Below are positions 1 to 8,179 of a stretch of DNA of 64,000 nucleotides, in pieces. Location: the NCBI RefSeq assembly GCF_006715785.1, contig NZ_VFNX01000007.1:1-64000 (forward strand), read 5' to 3'. A program made the translations under genes and the position numbers. Source of the stretch: Streptomyces puniciscabiei (GTDB taxonomy: Bacteria > Actinomycetota > Actinomycetes > Streptomycetales > Streptomycetaceae). Below the pieces are notes generated by a model. That model was not told the DNA's origin. It saw nothing but the letters and a program-made list of their open reading frames with translations, and did not search any database. The stretch's first letter is position 1, and each line of letters starts with the position of its first letter.

Positions 1-783
1 ATCCACAACGAACGGCGCCGCCTGCTCCCACACCGCCGCGTGCAGCGCGCTCAGCGCCGTGATGACGCCCGGCCCCGAGAACTGCACCGCCCCGGCCCCG
101 GAGTCCTCCGGGTCCACCGGCAGCAGCGCGGCCCTGTCGTCGAACAGCACCATGCGGATCGGCAGCACGGGCGCGGTCCGCACCTGTCCACCCGACTCGG
201 TCAGCCACTGGGCGTACCGGAAGGTGTCCTGGTCGTTGCGCACCGAGTCCTGGTACAGCGTGCGCATCTCCACCCCGCGTGCCAGCAGCGCGGCATCCAG
301 CGGCCGGGACGCCGCGAGCTGGGCCGCCGGCTGGGCGCCACCCGGGTGGAAGGACAGCAGCCGCCGGATGCACGTACGGGCCAGCCGCTCCAGCCGGTCC
401 TGCACCTGCTCGATCGAGGACAGCTCCTCGTAGCGGTGCCCGGTGCCGGCCGCCGCGGCCTCGGCCTCCAGGATCTGCAGCGCGGCCGCCTGTCCGGCGG
501 CGAACTCCTCCTGGGCGCGACGGACCTCCTCCTCGCGGCGGGCCAGCAGGATTTGGACGCCGACATCGAGCCCCACCGGCCGCAGCACCGACGCATCGGA
601 GAACCTGGGACGCAGCAGCCCCAGTTCGGTCAGCCGGTCCAGTGCCGCGTGCACCTGCGAGTCCGTCCCGGCCACCTGAGCGGCGATCTCAGCCACGCCC
701 CAGTCCGGCTGATCGAGAAGGGCGCGGTAGACGGCCTCGGCCGTGACGTCGATACCAAGCGCGGACAGCACAGAATCCCCCAT
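1..783 (-). CDS. TrmB/LuxR-like transcriptional regulator, C-terminus cut by window edge
   Basis: The minus strand is open from an ATG at 783 to the window edge, giving 261 residues and no stop. It begins MGDSVLSALGIDVTAEAVYR. The first ~65 residues look like a winged-helix TrmB-type domain (AEIAAQVAGTDSQVHAALDR, then LTELGLLRP). A helical Ala/Glu-rich linker follows, then a sensor-like domain resembling TrmB C-terminal regions. In Streptomyces this layout usually ends in a LuxR-type helix-turn-helix, which would lie left of position 1, so the second DNA-binding domain is inferred. No ligand can be proposed. The product is presumably a cytoplasmic DNA-binding protein. Confidence 0.7.
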   Translation of the reverse strand, partial: MGDSVLSALGIDVTAEAVYRALLDQPDWGVAEIAAQVAGTDSQVHAALDRLTELGLLRPRFSDASVLRPVGLDVGVQILLARREEEVRRAQEEFAAGQAAALQILEAEAAAAGTGHRYEELSSIEQVQDRLERLARTCIRRLLSFHPGGAQPAAQLAASRPLDAALLARGVEMRTLYQDSVRNDQDTFRYAQWLTESGGQVRTAPVLPIRMVLFDDRAALLPVDPEDSGAGAVQFSGPGVITALSALHAAVWEQAAPFVVD

Positions 784-901
784 CTGTGGTGTACGTCGCG
801 CCCATCAGTGATCTTTTCACACCGTGCAGGTTGCTGCCCAGCCGATTCCTGCCAGGCGATGCCTCTACAGCCCGGTGGCAAAGGGGGACAGGGTGGCCGC
901 T

Positions 902-1168
902 ATGCGCATTCCCGTGGTCACCATCACCGACACGGACCGGGCCGGGGCGCCGCCGCTGGGCCTAACGGACATCCTGTGGGCCTCGGCCCGCCCCAGGGAC
1001 GGCATCGAGCACATCCATGTCTCCCCCGGCCCCGGAAACGCGGTGATCACCTACTTTCTACGGGCCGCCGACGACCGTTCGGCTGTCACCACGGCCCACC
1101 AGGTGACGGACCGGGCGCTCGGTCAGGCTCCGGCACTGCGGGGCTGGCGGCGGGAGCCGGGGCGTTGA
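902..1168 (+). CDS. small conserved-type hypothetical protein (88 aa)
   Basis: This 88-codon frame starts at ATG 902 (MRIPVVTITDTDRAGAPPL), with a purine-rich AAAGGGGGACAGG about 10 nt upstream. Longer upstream codons in the same frame lack such a site, so the internal ATG was chosen. The protein has a hydrophilic alpha/beta composition, no signal peptide, no membrane segment and no motif I recognise. It is divergent from the regulator at 1-783, with about 120 bp between the starts. No function is assigned. Confidence 0.5.
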   Translation: MRIPVVTITDTDRAGAPPLGLTDILWASARPRDGIEHIHVSPGPGNAVITYFLRAADDRSAVTTAHQVTDRALGQAPALRGWRREPGR

Positions 1169-1189
1169 CACCGGAGGCGCCGGGCGAGG

Positions 1190-1745
1190 CTCAGTGGCGG
1201 GAGAAGCCACCGTCGACGCAGGGGGCAAGCCCTGCGCGCACTCGCCGTCGCCTCCTACGACCCCCACCAGGCCGACGACGAAATCGACCTGGCCACCAGC
1301 TCCTCGCCAACCTTGACCTGCGCGCCACCACGATCAACGCGGCCATCGCGCTCTGATCCGCGACGCCGGCACTCCCGCGCTCGACGACCGCATTCACACC
1401 CTGCGCACCGAGCTCGACATCGCCGGCCTCACCTCCATGACCCCCACCCTCGAACGCGCCGCGGCGTTCCACCAGGCCGTCCTCGACGACCACGACGCAC
1501 TCGCCGCCACCCTTTCCCGGTTGCGCGAACAGACCCAGAACGGGGACTACGCCTACTACATCGACATCGTCTCCTTCATGGCCGGCCTCCCCCTCCCCGC
1601 CGACCACACGACGCTGCAATGGCTGGACAGCGAACAAGCCACCCGCACCCGATGGCGCACCCTCGTCACCAGCCCGCCCTCCAGCCTGCGGAGGCGCAGC
1701 TCGCCTCCACACGGTCGCGACGAACTCCCTGGTCATGGGCGATCT
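1190..1745 (+). pseudogene. frameshifted remnant of an unrecognised gene
   Basis: Protein-like sequence is split over three plus frames. Around 1240-1300 one frame reads RALAVASYDPHQADDEIDL. Around 1305-1353 a second reads LLANLDLRATTINAAIA. From about 1353 a third reads IRDAGTPALDDRIHTLRTEL and continues through AAFHQAVLDDHDALAATLSR to about 1680, where it turns into low-complexity arginine/serine text. Joining the segments gives one helical protein, so at least two frameshifts have occurred. I do not recognise the family. There is no obvious start codon with a ribosome site. Confidence 0.4.
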
Positions 1746-2408
1746 GGTGGTGCCAGCTTGAAGCCCGCAGCCATACGCCATCCTCACACCGAGCCAACCG
1801 ACGCCTGCGATCACAGTACGGGACGGGTCAGGGGGTTTCTTGGCATCGGCCTTTATGGAAACTTTACCCGGTTGGACTGTCTAGTATGTGACGCTCGGTG
1901 AGTATTTGACACACGTGAGCCCGAACAAAGGGTTCCGCTTGCGTCTGAAGATCCCTTTTGTAATTCATTGACGCGCACCTGATGCAGTGCCGTAGGGTCT
2001 GCTCGCTGATCATTGGCAGCACAGGGGGAGGGAAAAGTGTTCCGTGTCGTTTTTGTGCAGTGCTGGGCAATTCACACGTCGGCGCTGCGACGGGATCTGC
2101 TCAACTGGCCGTCAGATCTGGAACTGGGCTCAGTCTGCTGCTGAGTTTGAAGCCCGTACAGGCATCGGCACTTCGCGTTCATACATGAAGCGAGACGTGT
2201 CAGGAATTGCAGCCTGACCAGCGATCGGCGCGGACAGCTAAATTCTGATTCCGCGAGGCGGGAAGCAATCCTCAGTGTCTGGTGGAGAACCCCGTGTCTC
2301 GTTGCAAGGGCTTGCTCGGAGCAAGGCTGTTCTGGTTAATCGCACTGGTAAAACGATGTGCTGCGGTGGCCGCAGCCGCGTCGCTGCGTGAATAAGTAAG
2401 GGACAAGA
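1746..2408. other. gene-free stretch of lower GC content upstream of the lipoprotein operon
   Basis: No reading frame here has coding character. GC content is clearly lower than in the rest of the window (for example around 1850-2000 and 2150-2400), which fits horizontally acquired or non-coding DNA. It must contain the promoter of the operon starting at 2409, but no convincing -35/-10 pair could be picked out. Confidence 0.4.
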
Positions 2409-3362
2409 GTGATCAGTAAGGGAATGTACCGCTCGACTGCCGTGCTTGCGCTGGGTGTTGTGCTTTTGACCACGGTCAGCGGCTGTGGTTCGCCCGCCAC
2501 TTCGGAGCAGCGCCCAGGAGATAACCTGGCGGCACCCCATGTATCACCTAGTGTCATTCCCTCTCTTTCTTCAACAGCGTCGATTTCGCTGCCCATCGAG
2601 GACTACCTACTGAAGAACGACGAGCATTCGCAGATTCTCTACGCGTCAAAACTTCTCGTGCGGCAATGTATGGCACGTTTTGGTTTCGATTACGCTGTCG
2701 GCACGTCGTGGAAATCGCCCGCAGACCCCAAGGGTGACGCAGCAAACATGATCCGTCGTTATGGGGTATCCGAAAGCGAAACTGCTGCACGCTACGGTTA
2801 TCATCCCGCCGCCGGTACGATACCGGCGGCACCCGCAAACACGCAGCCGATGAGCGATGCCGAATCGAACGTGTTCCTTGGCGACACGTCGCGGCCCGGT
2901 AGCAGCGGTCCGGCTCCGAAAAGCTACAAGGGGCAGGAGATCCCCCCTCATGGGTGTTCCGGAGAGGCGGAGCGGAAACTTGGCAAGGGATTGCAGGAAC
3001 GGCTTCCCGAGAATATCAATGACGCCAGTTTCCAGCAGTCCATGTCCACGCCCCAGGTGACCGCGGCGTTCCATTCCTGGTCCACCTGCATGAAGAAGCA
3101 TGGCTACAGCTTTCAGACTCCTTTGGAGCCGCTCAGGGGCCGGTTGGCCGACTCACCTTCGGCCGCTGAGATCCAGATGGCGAAGACCGACGTGGCGTGC
3201 AAGCAGAAGACGAACCTCATCGGCACCTGGGTCGCGGTGGAGTCGGCCATCCAGAAAGAGTTGATTGAGAAGAACCAGGAAGCCCTCACTCAGATGCGTG
3301 CCACCGCGCAGAAAACCCTCGACCGATCCGCAAAGGTCATCGCCGGGAGCTCGGTCTCGTGA
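2409..3362 (+). CDS. exported lipoprotein of unknown function (317 aa)
   Basis: The start is GTG 2409, with AAGGGA five bases upstream; an internal ATG at 2424 has poorer spacing. The N-terminus is a lipoprotein signal: basic start, hydrophobic LALGVVLLTTVSG, then Cys in the lipobox VSGC followed by GSPATSEQ. The mature part is hydrophilic, with a few Cys (VRQCMARFGFDY, WSTCMKKHGYSF, DVACKQKT) that could form disulfides. The gene is first of four; its stop overlaps the next start (GTGA). Position and lipidation suggest a surface partner of the downstream MacAB-like efflux system, but this is inferred. GC content is lower than its neighbours. Confidence 0.75.
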   Translation: MISKGMYRSTAVLALGVVLLTTVSGCGSPATSEQRPGDNLAAPHVSPSVIPSLSSTASISLPIEDYLLKNDEHSQILYASKLLVRQCMARFGFDYAVGTSWKSPADPKGDAANMIRRYGVSESETAARYGYHPAAGTIPAAPANTQPMSDAESNVFLGDTSRPGSSGPAPKSYKGQEIPPHGCSGEAERKLGKGLQERLPENINDASFQQSMSTPQVTAAFHSWSTCMKKHGYSFQTPLEPLRGRLADSPSAAEIQMAKTDVACKQKTNLIGTWVAVESAIQKELIEKNQEALTQMRATAQKTLDRSAKVIAGSSVS

Positions 3363-4732
3363 AGCGCTCACGGACGCATTCCCGCGAGTCGGCGGACGAG
3401 TTGGCTGAGGTGACTGGCGGCTCTCGGCTGGACCGTCATCGCCGCTGGACTGTGGTGACCGCCTGTTGCGCGGCTGTGCTGTCGGCCGGCGGCATGTTTG
3501 CGGCTCAGTGGGTCCAGTCACCTGCGGAAGCTGCCGCGCGTACCCAGGCGCCCAGACCCAGCGTCATCACCGCCCCTGTCGTGCGCCAGGTCCTGCAGAA
3601 CACCGTGGTTTTCCGCGGAACCTTCTCCAACGGACGGACCATTTCTGTCACGCCCACGAGTGTCGCCGCCACTGGAAACGGATCGCAGCCTACCGCGCTG
3701 CTGGTGACCGGGGTCTTCGTCCACAGTGGCCAGAGCATCAAGGCGGGAAGGCCGCTCGTGGAGTACGACGAGCGGCCTGTCTTCGCACTGCCGGGGACGC
3801 TGCCGATGTACCGCGATCTGACCATCGGTGAGAAGGGGAAGGACGTTGCCCAGTTGCAGAAGGGACTTCGTTCTCTTGGCTGGCCGACGGGCTCCGACCC
3901 GTCCGGCACCTTCGGGTCCGGCACGGCAGCCGCGGTGCGGCACATGTATACCGCCATGGGCTACTCGGTGCCGCTGACCACCTCCGCCAACACCAGCACT
4001 GCCGACTCCACTTCCGGCGCATCCGGCACTGCCGATGCCGACGCGGCCGCGGTGCAGCCCAGTGGTGACATCCGGAAGAGCCGCTCATCGGACGCGCCCC
4101 GCCCCACCGTGCCGGAGCCGACGGTGATGCTGCCCGCTTCGGAAGCCGTCTTCGTGCCCTCCCTGCCGGCCAGGGTCGTCTCCGTACCCGTGCAAGTGGG
4201 TGACACGGTCAAGGGCCCAGTGATCACGCTGGCCCGCGGAGACATGACACTCACTGGCTTCCTCGACCCCTCCGAACGGCGCCTGATCGGAACCGGCATG
4301 AAGGCGGACGTCTTGGCTGAGGCGACCGGTGTCCAGGCCACGGGCGTTGTTGATTCCGTGGGCGCCGTCGTGGTTCCCGGATCCGGGGCCGATAAGACGA
4401 TGCCCGACAGCGGCACCACGACTCCGCAGAACGGCAGCGCGTACGTACCGGTGAGGATCAAAAGCAGCGGAAGGTGGGACAAGAAGTTCGCCGACCAGGA
4501 TGTCCGAATCACCATCACGGCTGCAGCGACGTCCGGCGCTGTGACCGCGGTGCCGGAGGCTGCGGTCTCGGCAGGGGCAGACGCTCGCACCACCGTGACG
4601 GTGGTAACCGCGTCGGGCACGCAGCTCGTGGTGCCGGTGACCGTGGGAGTCTCAGCTGACGGACTGGTGCAGGTCACACCCGTTGGCGGCCATACGCTCC
4701 GTGCTGGAGATCGTGTGGTGGTGGGAAGATGA
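3359..4732 (+). CDS. periplasmic-adaptor-like (membrane fusion) protein with peptidoglycan-binding domain
   Basis: Starts at GTG 3359 within a GTGA overlap. A basic N-terminus precedes one transmembrane anchor at about residues 28-50 (VVTACCAAVLSAGGMFAAQW). Next comes a beta-rich adaptor segment (GVFVHSGQSIKAGRPLVEYD, a lipoyl-like half motif). A peptidoglycan-binding domain of the PG_binding_1 type follows (LQKGLRSLGWPTGSDPSGTF). After a Ser/Ala/Thr-rich linker, a second beta-barrel block (VVSVPVQVGDTVKGPVITLA) completes the adaptor fold. Actinobacterial MacA-like adaptors with this layout pair with a MacB-type ATPase and permease, which are the next two genes. Substrate is unknown; peptides or cell-envelope stressors are typical for the family. 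Confidence 0.82.
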   Translation: MKRSRTHSRESADELAEVTGGSRLDRHRRWTVVTACCAAVLSAGGMFAAQWVQSPAEAAARTQAPRPSVITAPVVRQVLQNTVVFRGTFSNGRTISVTPTSVAATGNGSQPTALLVTGVFVHSGQSIKAGRPLVEYDERPVFALPGTLPMYRDLTIGEKGKDVAQLQKGLRSLGWPTGSDPSGTFGSGTAAAVRHMYTAMGYSVPLTTSANTSTADSTSGASGTADADAAAVQPSGDIRKSRSSDAPRPTVPEPTVMLPASEAVFVPSLPARVVSVPVQVGDTVKGPVITLARGDMTLTGFLDPSERRLIGTGMKADVLAEATGVQATGVVDSVGAVVVPGSGADKTMPDSGTTTPQNGSAYVPVRIKSSGRWDKKFADQDVRITITAAATSGAVTAVPEAAVSAGADARTTVTVVTASGTQLVVPVTVGVSADGLVQVTPVGGHTLRAGDRVVVGR

Positions 4733-5460
4733 CCTCCCCGCCGCCGGTTCCTGTCCTGGAGCTGCAGGGCGTCTCCAAGACATATCCCGGCTCGCCGCCC
4801 GTCACCGCCCTACTTCCGGCTGATCTACGTGTCGACAGCGGTGAGTTCTTGGCTGTGGTGGGCCCATCCGGGTCCGGCAAGTCGACCCTCCTCAACATCC
4901 TCGGAATGCTGGACCATCCCACCAGCGGCAACTACCAGCTCTCCGGGATCGACGTGGCGTCCCTGACCGAGCGCGAGCGTGCTGCCCTGCGCGGGCGCAG
5001 GGTGGGATTTGTCTTCCAGGCCTTCCACTTGCTGCCCCACCGCACAGCGTTGGAGAACGTCGCTCTCGCTCAGCTCTACGTCACCGGGCACGGCGAACCG
5101 CGTCGCGCGAACGCGGCGCGCGCCTTGCGCCGCGTAGGACTGGGCCATCGGCTGGACGTCATGCCGTCCCGCCTGTCGGGCGGCGAGAGGCAGCGGGTGG
5201 CCATCGCGCGTGCCGTCGTCAACTCGCCAGACATACTGCTGTGCGATGAGCCCACGGGGAACCTGGACTCGGCGACAGCCCGCTCCGTGATGGACCTCCT
5301 GGCGGAGCTCAATAGGGCCGGCGCCACCATCGTCATCATCACTCACGACCCCGCGGTGGCAGAGCGGGCTCGGCGCCAGGTCACCATCCGAGACGGCCAC
5401 CTGAGTGAGCTGGCGCCGGCCGGCGGGTCGGCGCCGGGAGCCGCGGGAGGCCTCTGGTGA
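4729..5460 (+). CDS. ABC transporter ATP-binding protein, MacB/LolD type
   Basis: 243 residues, a full-length ATPase subunit. Walker A is GPSGSGKS at residues 45-52, the Q-loop is [10 protein letters not shown], the signature is [15 protein letters not shown], Walker B with the D-loop is [12 protein letters not shown], and the switch His lies in IITHDP. The LSGGERQR and DEPTGNLDS wording is typical of the MacB/LolD/FtsE branch rather than importers. The start overlaps the adaptor stop (ATGA) and the stop overlaps the permease start (GTGA), so the genes are translationally coupled. It should power the mechanotransmission-type permease encoded next. Confidence 0.93.
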   Translation: MTSPPPVPVLELQGVSKTYPGSPPVTALLPADLRVDSGEFLAVVGPSGSGKSTLLNILGMLDHPTSGNYQLSGIDVASLTERERAALRGRRVGFVFQAFHLLPHRTALENVALAQLYVTGHGEPRRANAARALRRVGLGHRLDVMPSRLSGGERQRVAIARAVVNSPDILLCDEPTGNLDSATARSVMDLLAELNRAGATIVIITHDPAVAERARRQVTIRDGHLSELAPAGGSAPGAAGGLW

Positions 5461-6725
5461 GCCGGCGCTCACCCCGCGAGGTGGCTCCCACCCGGTTCAC
5501 CTGGCGTGACCTCGCCGCAGAGGCTCTGGCGGGAATTGTGCAACGGCCGGTGCGCTCTGTGCTGACCATGCTCGGAACCGTCCTGGGCGTCGGTTCCTTC
5601 GTAGCTGTCCTGGGACTGACCTCCACCGCCGCCGGCCAGATCGGTGCCTCCTTCAGCATGCTGCAGAACACCACGGTGACTGTCGATGACACCGGACCCG
5701 GCACGGCCAGCTCCGGAACGCAGCAGGACCCCGTCATGGACTTCCCGCTCGACACCGACGTTCGCCTGAAGCGACTCAACGGCGTCGTGGACGGCGGAGT
5801 GTGGTGGAACGTTCCGCTGCGTAACCCGACCGTGTCCGCGCGCCCGGACGTCACGGCCTCCTCGTCCGAAGCCGCAGACGGAGCCCGCAGCGGCCTGCAC
5901 GTCCTCGCGGCCTCCCCTGGGGCGCTCCATGCCATGCAGCCGACGCTGTCTTCGGGAGTACTGTTCAACGACTTCCACCAGCAGCGTAAGGAACGCGTCT
6001 GTCTGCTCGGAAGCAGCGTTGCCCGACTGCTGAGGGTCACTCAGGTCGAGAACCGGCCGGCCGTGTTCATCAACGGAGCCGCGTACACCGTGCTGGGCGT
6101 GGTCGCTGACACGCAGCGTCTGCCCCAGAGCCTGCTCTCGGTCATCATCCCCGCGGACACGGCACTGGACGCCTACGGCGCTCCGGTGGACGACCCGGCC
6201 CAGGCACTCATCCGTACCCGGACCGGGGCGGCCGCGCTCATCGCCAAGCAGGCCCCCCTCGCCCTGCGGCCCGACCATCCCGGACTGCTCCGCGCCGTCC
6301 CGCCCGTCGATCCCCACGCACTACGCGACCAGGTCTCCACGGACATGTCCGGGCTCTTTCTGATCCTGGCCGCGATCTGCCTGGTCGTAGGGGCGGTCGG
6401 CATCGCCAACACCACACTCGTGGCTGTGCTGGAACGCACGGGAGAGATCGGTCTACGCAGGGCGCTGGGGGCCCGTCGCCGGCACATCACCGCCCAGTTC
6501 ATCACCGAGTCCACCGCATTGGGTGCGCTCGGCGGGCTGACGGGCACGGTGACTGGCGTCGCGGTCGTCGTCGGCACGTCTCTCGCCCGCAACTGGACGG
6601 CTGTCCTGGAGCCGTACACCGTCTTGCCCGCACCGCTCATCGGTGTGGTCATCGGGTTCCTCGCCGGTCTCTATCCCGCCCTGCGAGCCGCACGGATCGA
6701 ACCACTTGAGGCTCTCCGCCACTGA
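5457..6725 (+). CDS. MacB/FtsX-family ABC transporter permease
   Basis: 422 residues. A short basic N-terminus leads into TM1 (about residues 35-55, VLTMLGTVLGVGSFVAVLGL). A large extracellular MacB periplasmic-core domain follows (about 60-290). Three C-terminal helices complete it, with the FtsX-typical segment ANTTLVAVLERTGEIGLRRA followed by LGARRRHI, and the C-terminal tail GLYPALRAARIEPLEALRH that is diagnostic for the family. Together with the ATPase and adaptor it forms a MacAB-like complex in the cytoplasmic membrane. Last gene of the 2409-6725 operon. Confidence 0.93.
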   Translation: MSRRSPREVAPTRFTWRDLAAEALAGIVQRPVRSVLTMLGTVLGVGSFVAVLGLTSTAAGQIGASFSMLQNTTVTVDDTGPGTASSGTQQDPVMDFPLDTDVRLKRLNGVVDGGVWWNVPLRNPTVSARPDVTASSSEAADGARSGLHVLAASPGALHAMQPTLSSGVLFNDFHQQRKERVCLLGSSVARLLRVTQVENRPAVFINGAAYTVLGVVADTQRLPQSLLSVIIPADTALDAYGAPVDDPAQALIRTRTGAAALIAKQAPLALRPDHPGLLRAVPPVDPHALRDQVSTDMSGLFLILAAICLVVGAVGIANTTLVAVLERTGEIGLRRALGARRRHITAQFITESTALGALGGLTGTVTGVAVVVGTSLARNWTAVLEPYTVLPAPLIGVVIGFLAGLYPALRAARIEPLEALRH

Positions 6726-6785
6726 GCCGCCAGCACGCCACACCAGCCAACGACGAACACGGCAAGCGGGGGAGACATGGGGAAG

Positions 6786-7319
6786 CTACTTACCAGCCAG
6801 GCCCAGGTTGGCGCCGTCCCGCAGATCATCCAGCCCCTGGGCGATGACGGCCGCCGGGGCAAGGCACGCGTGACGGGTGCCCGCCGCGGTGGGACCGGTC
6901 GCACATCCCAGTTGGTCATATTGCTGAGCCGCCGTTTGAAGTCTTCGTGCGGTCGAAGTCAGGGTCGCAAAACCGGCGCGCCCGTCGATTTCACGCAGAG
7001 CCAGGCCTGCGGCACCGGACGTGGCGTCGGCCGCCGCCTGGCACTTGGCAGTGAACAGCTTGGACGACGACGTCGAGCAAGGGGAGTGCACACCGGACCC
7101 GAACTCCTCCTCCACCGCCGATATGCGGCGCTCGACGGCGCTCTTGACCTCCTCGGCAGCCAACGCCTTGGGGGATTGAGCCGGAACGGACTCCCGCGAC
7201 GACGTGGGCGAGGTGACCGAGGGGCGCGGAGAGGACCCGCCATCGGAATTATCACACCCCGTAATAATTGCTGTCGCAATGCCCATTACGGCAACCAGGC
7301 GCAGCGCGTCCCATTTCAT
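6786..7319 (-). CDS. putative lipoprotein (177 aa)
   Basis: The chosen start is ATG 7319, with GGAGG five bases upstream; the longer in-frame extension to 7439 lacks a ribosome site. The N-terminus MKWDALRLVAVMGIATAIIT ends in a Gly-Cys lipobox (TGCDNS). A Ser/Pro-rich linker follows, then a helical domain of about 110 residues with three further Cys (HSPCSTSS, TAKCQAAA, LGCATG) and a fourth in RHACLAP. Lipidated surface protein of unknown role. It converges on the MacAB-like operon and is about 180 bp from the next gene on the plus strand. Confidence 0.72.
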   Translation of the reverse strand: MKWDALRLVAVMGIATAIITGCDNSDGGSSPRPSVTSPTSSRESVPAQSPKALAAEEVKSAVERRISAVEEEFGSGVHSPCSTSSSKLFTAKCQAAADATSGAAGLALREIDGRAGFATLTSTARRLQTAAQQYDQLGCATGPTAAGTRHACLAPAAVIAQGLDDLRDGANLGLAGK

Positions 7320-7502
7320 GTTCGCCTCCGTCTCGAAGAGCCAGCTCACCAATGCCGAACTGTAACGCATCGTCGTTGCAGTGCCGAAAATCCGACCGGC
7401 ACTCTCATTGTGCCGGACGAAAACTCTTGACGTGCACATGCAAGTATGCCATTTTGTGTGCGTCGAGTGGACATGGAACGGAAAACCACGGAAAGGAATG
7501 CC

Positions 7503-7955
7503 TTGCGTACTCGAATTGCCTTCAGCGCGGTTGTCTTGGCCGCGTTTGCACTGCTTGGCGGAGCGCCATCAGCGCAGGCCCGGGGGAACGGGGACACGAC
7601 AACGTGCGCTCACTACGACGGCACACTCTGCCTTTTCTATAACTCGAACCTGGGAGGGTCTCGCATTGGGATCTATGGCCAGGTTCCGAATTATGCAGTA
7701 TGGGAACCCGCGTGCAGTTCGCAGGGGTGTCCGCAGTACTACTTTCTGACCAGCGGAAACGGCGAGTCGAAGCCCATGAAGAACGACGCCGCTTCTGTCT
7801 ACAACGAGGCCAGCTGGGTGTACTGGGTGTACTACAACAGCGGCTACAGCGGCCCGCGCGATCAGTGGGACCCAGAAGGATACGGGACGTTCTTCGGGAA
7901 CTTGAGCGCGACGTACAACCAAAACGCCTCACAGCTGGCGAACGCAGACCTGTGA
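7503..7955 (+). CDS. secreted peptidase-inhibitor-I36-like protein (150 aa)
   Basis: I place the start at TTG 7503, preceded by GGAAAGGA; this gives a clean signal peptide (basic start, then FSAVVLAAFALLGGAPSAQA). ATGs at 7446 and 7473 are possible but lengthen the n-region. The mature region carries the CLFYNSNLGGSRIGIYG pattern followed by aromatic-rich beta strands (WVYWVYYNSGYSG), characteristic of the gamma-crystallin-like I36 (SMPI-type) family common in Streptomyces. Family members inhibit metalloproteases, but many are uncharacterised. Monocistronic. It could equally be a cell-surface protein without inhibitor activity. Confidence 0.75.
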   Translation: MRTRIAFSAVVLAAFALLGGAPSAQARGNGDTTTCAHYDGTLCLFYNSNLGGSRIGIYGQVPNYAVWEPACSSQGCPQYYFLTSGNGESKPMKNDAASVYNEASWVYWVYYNSGYSGPRDQWDPEGYGTFFGNLSATYNQNASQLANADL

Positions 7956-8179
7956 CTTTCTGCGTGAATTAACAGTAGCGAATCGTGAGGGTCGGATTCG
8001 CCGCTGTTGCTGACGTGAGCCAGCTCCGGCCGCGGCTGATATGCGCCCACCCATGATGCGACCTGCGCACAGCGGAAGAGGCACCTGCAGCGGTGCCGTC
8101 CATGTCTATTCCCATTCCGCAGGCGCCGCAGATCGGCATCGGCCGGCTGGTATCCCCCGAAAGGACAAAACAACACATC

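Noticed and set aside
40..1356. 438-aa plus-strand open frame
   Set aside because: Antisense shadow of the real minus-strand regulator; arginine/proline/glycine-rich with no motif. Only its last part overlaps genuine (decayed) coding text.
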